NCBI GenBank assembly: GCA_038025085.1
Contig: CM076141.1
Span: 22,816,501-22,880,500 of the forward strand
DNA length: 64,000 nucleotides
Origin: Tetragonia tetragonoides
Taxonomy: Eukaryota; Streptophyta; Magnoliopsida; Caryophyllales; Aizoaceae
Direction of reading: 5' to 3'
Shown: positions 1 through 9,300 of the stretch, one piece after another
Layout of the letters: the number at the start of each line of letters is the position of its first letter
How positions within the stretch are numbered: the stretch's first letter is position 1
Position numbers and translations under genes: made by a program
The notes under the pieces: model-generated
What the model saw: the letters and a program-made list of their open reading frames with translations, nothing else
What the model was told of the DNA's origin: nothing
Databases searched by the model: none

Positions 1-436
1 TGTTAATGTGACCACTTTTAACAATTTATCAAGTTACATACTTTTTATTGCTAGGAAACGATAAATATGCTAAAAAGCTGCGAGTTAGAAGACAAACAAG
101 GTAATCCATCCACCAATTCACAAACAAAGCATAATTCAATATAAAGCAATAAATAATAAATATGCATTCATTCATCCATTCATTAGGCTTAATACAAGCC
201 CTGTTGCCCAAAACGCGTCATGCATGTACATATCACATAAACCAAATTTGTTAGTAATAACAAGCAATATAAAATTTATTGAAAACCCTGAGGTTGGATT
301 ACCTGGATGCTCACAATGAACTTATTGGGTTGTATTGCTTGAATTCATGGTCTTGATGAAGTATAAAGGTTTATTTTTGTGGTGCTAGGGCTAATCCTAA
401 AGAATGAGTAGAATCAGAATTTAGGGTTTATAATAT

Positions 437-522
437 GAGAGAGAATCTCCAACCTTGAGAGGAAAATCTCCAACCTCTTAGAGGAAAATCTCCAACCTTG
501 AGAGGAAAATCTCCAACCCCTT
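437..522 (+). repeat. Four-copy ~22-bp tandem repeat
   Basis: Four imperfect units of 18-22 bp share the core AAATCTCCAACC preceded by AGAGG. The first unit is shorter (AGAGAATCTCCAACCTTG). Units alternate between CTTG and CTCTT or CCCTT endings, which suggests duplication of a two-unit block. They sit just upstream of the telo-box and TATA box, where LTR U3 regions often carry enhancer-like repeats. Function is inferred from position only. Confidence 0.8.
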
Positions 523-527
523 CAACT

Positions 528-551
528 AAACCCTAAGGTTTGCTTATATAG
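528..551 (+). promoter_or_regulatory. Telo-box plus TATA box of candidate LTR promoter
   Basis: AAACCCTAA at 528-536 is a plant telo-box, and TATATAG at 545-551 is a TATA box 8 bp further on. A reversed copy, TTAGGGTTT, lies at 421-429. Telo-boxes next to TATA boxes occur in plant promoters. Here they fit the U3/R boundary of a plus-strand LTR with a predicted transcription start about 25-35 bp downstream. The downstream leader is purine-rich (GAAGAGAGGGAG). The start itself cannot be proven from sequence. Confidence 0.5.
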
Positions 552-627
552 AAGAGAGGGAGCTGCCAGGGTTTGGCACGGAAATCGAATAGGCCTTGAA
601 TTTTGCCGTCCGCGAGAAAGGGTCCAG

Positions 628-751
628 GCGGCCAAACCGCTAGGCCGAGCGGCCAAACCGGCAGGCCAAGCGGTCAAGCCGCTTGGCAAGCGACTTAGCC
701 GCAAGGCAGGCGGTCAAACCGCTTGTCCTAGCGGCCACCGCTTGAGCCCAA
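628..751 (+). repeat. GC-rich ~20.5-bp mini-hairpin tandem repeat
   Basis: About six imperfect units of 20-21 bp begin GCGG or GCGA and most contain the dyad GCGGNCAANCCGC, so each could fold into a small hairpin (GCGG/CCGC arms). Examples are GCGGCCAAACCGCTAGGC and GCGGTCAAACCGCTTG. The block is far more GC-rich than anything around it. It lies downstream of the TATA box at 545, so it would be transcribed in the leader of the candidate LTR. Open frames of 60-76 codons crossing it on the minus strand are by-products of its low stop-codon density. Confidence 0.75.
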
Positions 752-1504
752 GCGTGGCCTCTTGGACTTGGTGCGGTGTGCCTGCTTAGGCGCTTGGCAT
801 GATTTTCGTGCTGGAGAGGCTCTTCCGAGGGGGTCCACGCGGGATTGACTGAGCTCCCTTGTTTGACCAAGGGTTGACATCTTGGGTTTGGGTTTCCTTT
901 CGGGCCCTTAGGTTCAAAGAGGCCTATCTCTTAGTTTTGGACTCCAATTGAATTGAGTCCAACTGGTTTGGATCACCTGTACAAAACGCTTCTACTGGCT
1001 AATTCAAATGAACTGGGCTAATCATCAGAGCAATTATTCTCGCAATCCAAGTTCGAGCAAAATCCAATCCTTTCATCATCGGGTTTTTACGGGGACTTAT
1101 TATAGACACAATTTTTGGTGTCTACAGTAGGTAACCTTGCTAATCTCAACCCGATCACGCTTGTCCGTTGGTCCTAATTAAAAACAATTACCGAGAAATA
1201 ATCAGTAAATACGAAAATCCAAACAGTGCTGAAATTATAAACTAATATTTTTATTACATTCCTTGATTTATTCCAACCAATCTAGGCTTTTCAAAGTCCG
1301 GATTCGGACTCCAAACGAGTACAGAAAAATAAAAACAATTATTGAAAAAAATAATGAAAATACGAAATTAATTGAAACGAAATTATTAAATGAAATCCTA
1401 ATCGGTTTTTCGAGTCTAGGCCGTGATACACCAAGTATGGGGACCCACGACCTAGCCCATCACCAAGACCACCACCCACCGACCTCCATGATCGGCGGTG
1501 GCTC

Positions 1505-1860
1505 GCCGGAGCACCGGCGACGGAGGAGAGAGCGAGAGAGCGCGAGAGATCGCTAGAGAGAGAGAAATTGCGAGAGAGAGAGAGAGCGACTGAGAGAGGG
1601 AGGAGCGACGGACAGGGCCCAGTCGCGTTGACCACTCGCCGACGACCACCCAGGCGCGGCGGCAGCGCGACAGTCGCGGTTCAGCAAAACAGAGGAGGGG
1701 GAAAAACAGAGCATGAAATAGAGAGAAAGAAAGAGAGAGAGGGAGGGGGATTACCGGCGGGAAGAGGAGGCCGGTGGCTGGCCTGGTGGCCGGCGACAGC
1801 AGGGGGAGAGAGAGAGAGAAGGTGTGCGGTGGAGAGAGAGAGAAACCGTGAGGGAGGAGA
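1505..1860 (-). repeat. GA/CT-rich leader region of the LTR
   Basis: Three purine-rich runs dominated by GAGA (about 1525-1610, 1690-1750 and 1805-1860) alternate with GC-rich spacers. On the minus strand this is a CT-rich stretch 60-400 bp downstream of the TATA box, typical of plant LTR leaders. Overlapping open frames of 62-116 codons on both strands are low-complexity (Arg/Glu- or Ser/Leu-rich) and are not considered genes. Confidence 0.6.
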
Positions 1861-1919
1861 CAGAGAATTGGGGTTTTTGGCTCAGTTTTTGCAACTGATC
1901 AACTGGCCCATCTCTTAGC

Positions 1920-1927
1920 TTATATAG
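1920..1927 (-). promoter_or_regulatory. TATA box of the chromovirus LTR
   Basis: The minus strand reads CTATATAAGC here, a consensus plant TATA box. It is followed downstream by CTAAGAGATGGG and then a CT-rich leader. It sits about 330 bp into the LTR counted from the TGTGATACC start, a plausible U3 length. It would drive transcription leftward, away from the pol remnant, as expected for a 3' LTR. Confidence 0.6.
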
Positions 1928-2257
1928 GTATTTGGTCAAAGAAAGTCGAAACCTACTAGACCTAGGATTATTTTCTGATTTAATTGCTAATTAAAAACAA
2001 TTAAAACTAATTAAATGCTAATTAAAACCAATTTAAAACAATATGAATAAGCCTTATTCATATACAAAAATAATTTTAATTAAATCCCTCAATTTGATAA
2101 TTATAAATCCCGAAATTCCCATAATAATAATTAATATTATTATGGCTTAATTTGAGTAAATCGAATCGTTAAATAAATATACGATTTAGATCTCCGAAAC
2201 TATTTATAAATGAATTATAAATCGATATTATATTATAGAAAATATTGGGGTATCACA

Positions 2258-2297
2258 TTCTACCCTTCTTAAAAGAAGTTTCTTCCCGAAACTTGAA
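2258..2297 (-). other. Distal polypurine tract and hairpin beside LTR start
   Basis: The minus strand reads a short dyad (GTTTC/GAAAC arms, plus coordinates about 2279-2293), then AAGAAGGGTAGAA (complement of 2258-2270), then TGTGATACCCC. A polypurine tract followed by TG is where plus-strand priming defines the 3' LTR. This is a second copy of the module at 2486-2520. The intervening 2298-2485 holds no recognisable gene. Confidence 0.55.
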
Positions 2298-2485
2298 ACA
2301 TGAAGTAATCACTTCTCAACGAAACGAGTTTACCCATATGAAGGTATAAAACGATTTTAGGACAACGACAATGCAATGCGTGTACTACGGTTGTGATCTA
2401 AGTCGATTAGCAATGCAGCATGCAACGCTAGAACATGCAAGTCGTGCAAAGCGATAAACAAAAGACGAATTTACTAGGTGTGACA

Positions 2486-2520
2486 TTCTACCCTCCTTAA
2501 AAAAGGTTTCGTCCCGAAAC
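2486..2520 (-). other. Proximal polypurine tract and hairpin just after pol stop
   Basis: Immediately after the TGA stop of the pol frame the minus strand has GTTTCGGGACGAAAC (2506-2520), a perfect 6-bp stem with a 3-nt loop. A run of T and A follows, then AAGGAGGGTAGAA (complement of 2486-2498), then TGTCACACC. This is the hallmark tail of plant Tekay/Del chromoviruses. Either this copy or the one 228 bp further on is the functional plus-strand primer. Confidence 0.65.
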
Positions 2521-3399
2521 TCAAACAGAATTAGTACCTTCGATAAAGAGTTCTGGGTACTTCTCGCGCATCATGGATTCAGCTTCCCATGTTGCATCTT
2601 CTTGACTATGACGGGACCAAATTACTTTCACAATCGGAACAGTCTCTGTTCGAGTCGAGCTCTCTTTGCGGTCGGTGATCTTGATTGGACGTTCTTCATA
2701 CGTCAAACTCTCATCAAGTTCGATCGTTTCAGGTTGAACGACATGAGTTGGATCATGTACGTATCGCTTCAGTTGAGAAACGTGAAACACATTGTGGACT
2801 TTTTCAAGTTCCACAGGCAAAGCTAAACGATAAGCAACCTCGTCAATCCTTTCTAGGATCTCATAAGGTCCAATGTAACGAGGACTCAATTTTCCCTTAC
2901 GACCAAAACGCATAACGCCCTTGGTAGGAGATACTCGCAAAAGTATCTTGCTTCCCACCTCAAATTCTTCAGGTCGACGACCTCTATCTGCATACGATTT
3001 CTGGCGATCTTGTGCACATCGCATCTTCGTCTGAATCACCTTTACAATGTCGACAGTCTGTTGGATCATGTCAGGACCCAAAACTGCAGTCTCGCTAATG
3101 TCGTCCCAACATACAGGCGATCTACACTTCCTACCACACAAGGCTTCATATGGTGCTCGATCGATGCTCGAATGATAGCTGTTGTGGTAAGAAAATTTGA
3201 TCAATGGAATGTGTTTGTCCCACGAACCTTCGTATTCGAGGGCACACGCTCGAAGCATATCCTCTAGAGTCGGGATCGTTCTTTCCTTCTGGCCATCTGT
3301 TGCAGGATGAAAAGTGGTACTAAACTTCAATTTGCTTCCGAAAGCTTCTGGTAATTTCTGCCAGAAGGGAGAGAGAAATCTCGAGTGTCTATCAGAAAC
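2521..3399 (-). pseudogene. 5'-truncated Ty3/Gypsy pol: integrase C-terminal half and chromodomain
   Basis: The frame runs to 3429 (302 codons), but only residues 12-302 are retroelement; residues 1-11 are translated satellite, so the Met at 3427-3429 is not a true start. Visible parts: the second catalytic Asp in SDRHSRF (D13), then FHPATDGQKER with the catalytic Glu (E49), exactly 35 residues apart as in the DDX35E integrase core; EALCGRKCRSP (95-105); a GPY/F-type module with YIGPYEI (185-191) and VHNVFHVSQLKRYVHDP (211-227); and a chromodomain-like end with VKVIWSRHSQEDATWE (267-282) up to the TGA stop at 2521-2523. The enzyme family inserts retroelement cDNA, and chromodomains bias targeting to heterochromatin. 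The first catalytic Asp, zinc-binding domain, RT, RNase H, protease and gag are all missing, so the remnant cannot be active. The end motif and tail favour the Tekay/Del lineage over CRM. Confidence 0.93.
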
Positions 3400-6300
3400 T
3401 ACACCTAGGATGTTTACAAGTACAAACAAGCTTCAACTGAAGCTTTTGAATGCATTTACGCGTTTTAAAAGCTCATACGAGTAGGGTGAATGCATTTCTT
3501 AAGTGTTGTATATTAAGAGAAAGCATCCAAATACTTTGTTTGTTTTCATTTGAGTGTAAAACTACACCTAGGATGTTTACAAGTACAAACAAGCTTCAAC
3601 TCAAGCTTTTGAATGCATTTACGCGTTTTAACAGCTCTTACGACTAGGGTGATAGAAATTGAGTTCTTTTGTGTCGTATATTAAGAGAAAGTATCCAAAT
3701 ACTTTATTTGCATTCATTTCAGTGGGAAATAACACCAGGGATGTTTACAAGTACAAACAAGCTTCAACTCAAGCTTTTGAATGCATTTACGCGTTTTAAC
3801 AGCTCGTACGACTAGGGTGATAGAATTTGAGTTCTTTTGTGTTGTATATTAAGAGAACGCACCCAAATATTTTGTTTGCATTCATTTGAGTATGAAACTA
3901 CACCAAGAATGTTTGAATGTTTTAAAGTACAAACAAACTTCAACTCAAGCTATTGAATGCATTTACGCGTTTTAAAATCTCATACGAGTAGGGTGAAAGA
4001 GATTTGAGTTTTTTTGTGTTGTATAATAAGAGAAAGCATCAAAATACTTTTGTTTGCAATCATTTGAGTGTGAAACTGCACCTGGGATGTTTACAAGTAC
4101 AAACAAGCTTCAACTCAAGCTTTTGAATGCATTTACGCGTTCTAAAAGCTCAAACGAATAGAGTAAAAGAGATTTGAATTCTTTTGTGTTGTATATTAAG
4201 AGAAAGCATCCAAATACTTTTTTTGCATTCATTTGAGTGTGAAACTACATCTAGGATGTTTACAAGTACAAACAAGCTTCAACTCAAGCTTTTGAATGCA
4301 TTTATGCGTTTTCAAAGCTTATACGAGTAGGGTGAAAGAGATTTGAGTTCTTTTATGTTGTATATTAAGAGAAACCATCCAAATACTTTGTTTGCATTCA
4401 TTTGAGTGTGAAACTACACCTAAGATGTTTACAAGTACAAACAAGCTTCAACTCAAGCTTTTGAATGCACTTACGCGTTTTAACAGCTCTTACGACTAGG
4501 GTGATAGAAATTAAGTACTTTTGTGTTGTATATTAAGAGAAAGTATCCAAATACTTTGTTTGCATTCATCTGAGTGTGAAATAACACCAGGGATGTTTAC
4601 AAGTACAAACAAGCTACAACTCAAGCTGTTGAATGCATTTAAGCGTTTTAACAGCTCGTACGACTAGGGTGATAGAATTTGAGATCTTTTGCGTTGTATA
4701 TTAAGAGAAAGCACCCAAATGTTTTGTTTGCATTCATTTAAGTATGAAACTACACCAAGAATGTTTTAAAGTACAAAAAAACGAATGCATTTACGCGTTT
4801 TAAAATCTCATACGAGTAGGGTGAAAGAGATTTGAGTTCTTTTGTGTTGTATATTAAGAGAAAGCATCCAAATACTTTGTTTGCTTTCATTTGAGTGTGA
4901 AACTACACCTACGATGTTTACAAGTACAAACAAGCTTGAACTCAAGCTTTTGAATGCATTTACGCGTTTTAAAAGCTCATAAGAATAGAGTAAAAGAGAT
5001 TTGAGTTCTTTTGTGTTGTATATTAAGAGAAAGCATCCAAATAATTTGTTTGCATTCATTTGAGTGTGTAACTACACCTAGGATGTTTACAAGTACAAAC
5101 AAGCTTCAGCTCAAGCTTTTGAATGCATTTACGCGTTTTAAAAGCTCATACGAGTAGGGTGAAAGAGGTTTGAGTTCTTTTGTGTTGTATATTAAGAGAG
5201 AGCATCCAAATACTTTGTTTGCATTCATTCGACTGTGAAGCTACACCTGGGATGTTTACAAGTACAGACAAGCTTCAACTGAAGCTTTTGAATGCATTTA
5301 CGCGTTTTAAAAGCTTATACGAGTAGGGTGAAAGATATTTGAGTTCTTTTGTGTTGTATATTAAGAGAAAGGATCCAAATAATTTGTTTGCATTCATTTG
5401 AGTGAGAAACTACACCTAGGATGTTTACAAGTACAAACAATATTCAACTCAAGCTTTTGAATGCATTTACTCGTTTTAAAAGCTCATACGAATAGGGTGA
5501 AATAGATTTGAGTTCTTTTGTGTTGGATATTAAGAGAAAGCATCCAAATACTTTGTTTGCATTCATTTGAGTGTGAAACTACACCTAGGATGTTTACAAG
5601 TACAAACAAGCTTCAACTCAAGCTTTTGAATGCATTTACGCGTTTTAAAAGCTTATACGAGTAGGCTGAAAGAGATTTGAGTTCTTTTGTGTTGTATATT
5701 AAGAGAAAGGATCCAAATAATTTGTTTGCATTCATTTGAGTGTGAAACTACACCAAGGATGTTTACAAGTATAAACAAGCTACAACTGAAGCTTTTGAAT
5801 GCATTTACGCGTATTAAAAGCTCATACGAGTAGGGTGAAAGAGATTTGAGTTCTTTTGAGTTGTATATTAAGAGAAAGCATCCAAATACTTTGTTTGCCT
5901 TCATTTGAGTGTGAAACTACACCTAGAATGTTTACAAGTACAAACAAGCTTCAGCTCAAGCTTTTGAATGCATTTACGCGTTTTAACAACTCTTACGACT
6001 AGGATGATAGAAATTGAGTTCTTTTGTGTTGTATATTAAGAGAAAGTATCCAAATACTATGTTTGCATTCATTTGAGTGTGAAATAACAGCAAGGATGTT
6101 TACAAGTACAAACAAGCTACAACTGAAGCGTTTGAATGCATTTACGCGTATTAAAAGCTCATACGAGTAAGGTGAAAGAGATTTGAGTTCTTTTGTGTTG
6201 TATATTAAGAGAAAGCACACAAATGTTTTGTTTGCATTCATTTGAGTATGAAACTACACCAAGAATGTTTTAAGGTACAAACAAGCTTCAACTCAAGCTT

Positions 6301-9300
6301 TTTAATGCATTTACGCGTTTTATAAGCTGATACCAGTAGGGTGAAAGAGGTTTGAGTTCTTTTGTGTTGTATATTAAGAGAAAGCATCCAAATGTTTTGT
6401 TTGCATTCATTCGAGTGTGAAACTACACCTAGGATGTTTACATAAACAAGCTTCAACTGAAGCTTTTGAATGCATTTACGCGTTTTAAAAGCTTATACAA
6501 GTAGGGTGAAAGAGATTTCAGTTCTTTTGTGTTGTATATTAAGAGAAAACATCCAAATACTTTGGTTGCATTCATTTGAGTGTGAAACTACACCTAGGAT
6601 GTTTACAAGTACAAAGAAGCTTCAACTCAAGCTTTTGAATGCATTTACGCGTTTCAAAAGCTCATACGAATAGGATAAGTGAGATTTGAGTTCTTTTGTG
6701 TTGTATATTAAGAGAAAGCATCCAAATACTTTGTTTGCATTCATTTTAGTGTAAAACTACACCGAGGATGTTTACAAGTACAAACAAGCTTCAACTCAAG
6801 CTTTTGAATGCATTGACGCGTTTTAAAAGCTCATACGAGTATGGTGAAAGAGATTTGAGTTCTTTTGTGTTGTATATTAAGAGAAAGCATCCAAATACTT
6901 TGTTTGCATTCATTTGAGTGTGAAACTACACCTAGAATGTTTACAAGTACAAACAAGCTTCAGCTCAAGCTTTTGAATGCATTTACGCGTTTTAGCAACT
7001 CTTACGACTAAGGTGAAAGAATTTGAGTTCTTTTGTGTTGTATTTTAAGAGAAAGCACACAAATATTTTGTTTGCATTCATTTGAGTATGAAACTACACC
7101 AAGAATGTTTTTAAGTATAAACAAGCTTCAACTCAAGCTTTTTAATGCATTTATGCGTTTTAAAAGCTCATACAAGTAAGGTGAAAGAGATTTGAGTTCT
7201 TTTGTGTTTTATATTAAGAGAAAGTATCCAAATACTTTGTTTGCATTCATTTGAGTGTGAAACTACACCTAGGATGTTTACCAGTACAAACAAGCTTCAA
7301 CTCATGCTTTTAAATGCATTTACACGTTTTAAATGTTCATACGAGTAGGGTGAAAGAGATTTGAGTTCTTTTATGTTGTATATTAAGAGAAAGCATCCAA
7401 ATACTTTGTTTGCATTCATTTGAGCGTGAAACTACACCTAGGATTTTTACAATTACAAACAAGCTTCAACTCAAGCTTTTGAATGCATTTATGGGTTTTA
7501 ACAGCTCTTATGACTAGGGTGATAGAAATTTAGTTCTTTTGTGTTGTATATTAAGAGAAAGTATCCAAATACTTTGTTTGCATTAATTTGAGTGTGAAAT
7601 AACACCAGGGATGTTTACAAGTACAAACAAGGTTCAACTCAAGCTTTTAAATGCATTTACGCGTTTTTACAGCTCTTACGACTAGGGTGATAGAAATTGA
7701 GCTCTTTTGTGTTGTATATTAAGAGAAAGCATCCAAATACTTTGTTTGCATTCATTTGAGTGTGAAACTACACCTAGGATGTTTACTAGTACAAACAAGC
7801 TTCAACTCAAGCTTTTTAATGCATTTACGCGTTTCAAAAGCTCATACAAGTAGGGTGAAAGAGATTTGAGTTCTTTTGTGTTTTATACTAAGAGAAAGCA
7901 TTCAAATACTTTGTTTGCATTCATTTGAGTGTGATACTACACTTAGGATGTTTACAAGTACAAACAAGCTTCAACTCAAGCTTTTTAATGCATTTACGCG
8001 TTTCAAAAGCTCATACGAGTAGGGTGAAAGACATTTGAGTTCTTTTGTGTTTTATATTAAGAGAAAGCATCCAAATACTTTGTTTGCATTCATTTGAGTG
8101 TGAAACTATACCTAGGATGTTTACTAGTACAAACAAGCTTCAACTCAAGCTTTTGAATGCATTTACGCGTTTTTACAGCTCTTACGACTAGGGTGATAGA
8201 AATTGAGTTCTTTTGTGTTGTATATTAAGAGAAAGTATCCAAATACTTTGTTTTCATTCATTTGAGTGTGAAACTACACCTAGGATGTTTACTAGTACAA
8301 ACAAGCTTCAACTCAACCTTTTGAATGCATTTACGCGTTTTTACAGCTCTTACGACTAGGGTGATAGAAATTGAGTTCTTTTGTGTTGTATATTAAGAGA
8401 AAGCATCCAAATACTTTGTTTGCATTCATTTGAGTGTGAAACTACACCTAGGATGGTTGCAAGTACAAACAAGCTTAAACTCGAGCTTTTGAAAGCATTT
8501 ACGCGTTTTAATAGCGCTTACGACTAGGGTGATAGAAATTGAGTTCTTTTGTGTTGTATATTAAGAGAAAGCACCCAAATGTTTTGTTTGCATTCATTTG
8601 AGTATGAAACTACACCAAGAATGTTTTAAAGTACAAACAAACTTCAACTCAAGCTTTTGAATGGATTTACGCGTTTTAAAATCTCATACGAGTAGGGTGA
8701 AAGAGATTTGAGTTCTTTTGAGTTGTATATTAAGAGAAAGCATCCAAATACTTTGTTTGCATTCATTTAAGTGTGAAACTACACCTAGGATGTTTACAAC
8801 TACAAACAAGCTTCAACTCAAACTTTTAAATGCAATTACGCGTTTTAAAAGCTCATACGAATAGGGTAAATGAGATTTGAGTTCTTTTGTGTTGTATATT
8901 AAGAGAAAGCATCCAAATACTTTATTTGCATTCATTTGAGTGTGAAACTACACCTAGGATGTTTACAAGTACAAACAAGCTTCAACTCAAGCTTTTGAAT
9001 GCATTTACGCGTTTTAAAACCTCATCCGAGTAGGGTGAATGAGATTTGTGTTCTTTTGTGTTCTATATTAAGAGAAAGCATCCAAATACTTTGTTTGAAT
9101 TCATTTGAGTGTCAAACTACACCTAGGATGTTTACAAGTACAAACAAGTTTCAACTCCGGCTTTTGAATGCATTTACGCGTTTTAAAAGCTCATACGAGT
9201 AGGGTAAAGGAGATTTGAGTTCTTTTGTGTTGTATATTAAGAGAAATCATCCAAATACTTTGTTTGCATTCAATTGAGTCTGAAACTACACCTAGGATGT

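Larger units (their letters stand above)
1..1126 (+). mobile_element. Candidate LTR end, plus-strand LTR retrotransposon
   Basis: No host gene is visible here. The stretch reads like an LTR on the plus strand: an AT-rich upstream part, then a telo-box and TATA box near 528-551, a transcribed-looking GC-rich leader, and a terminus GGTGTCTACA ending at 1126. That terminus resembles the 3' LTR ends of many plant Ty3/Gypsy elements. No primer-binding site follows (the next bases are GTAGGTAACC), so this would be a 3' LTR or a solo LTR. Its 5' end is not identified; TGTT at position 1 is probably chance. A 7-bp inverted repeat, TAGACAC (1103-1109) and GTGTCTA (1118-1124), lies at the terminus. The element family is unknown. 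An alternative is ordinary intergenic DNA carrying a promoter. Confidence 0.45.
1127..2257 (-). mobile_element. LTR of minus-strand Ty3/Gypsy chromovirus (Tekay/Del-like)
   Basis: Read on the minus strand, the sequence begins TGTGATACCCC directly after a polypurine tract (AAGAAGGGTAGAA). That is the usual 5' LTR start of Tekay/Del chromoviruses, next to the matching pol end at 2521-3399. It continues through an AT-rich U3, a TATA box at 1920-1927, a CT-rich leader (1505-1860) and an AT-rich tail. The 3' end of the LTR is not clear. It abuts the other LTR terminus at 1126, so the plus-strand element may have inserted into or beside it. The LTR could instead begin at 2485 (TGTCACACC), because the start module is duplicated. 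No host gene is seen. Confidence 0.6.

Noticed and set aside
421..536. Telomere-derived repeat
   Set aside because: Only single TTTAGGG-like motifs (421-429 and 528-536) occur, not tandem copies; they are better read as telo-boxes of a promoter.
1263..1939. Overlapping 62-116-codon frames on both strands
   Set aside because: They lie in GA/CT-rich low-complexity LTR leader. Their products are Arg/Glu- or Ser/Leu-rich with no domain.
2602..3267. Plus-strand frames of 74-85 codons
   Set aside because: They are antisense shadows of the integrase-chromodomain frame.
2521..3399. CRM-type centromeric retrotransposon
   Set aside because: The chromodomain-like end (ATWEAESMMREKYPELF) and the stop-hairpin-polypurine-TGT tail look like Tekay/Del. 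A tree of integrase ends would decide.
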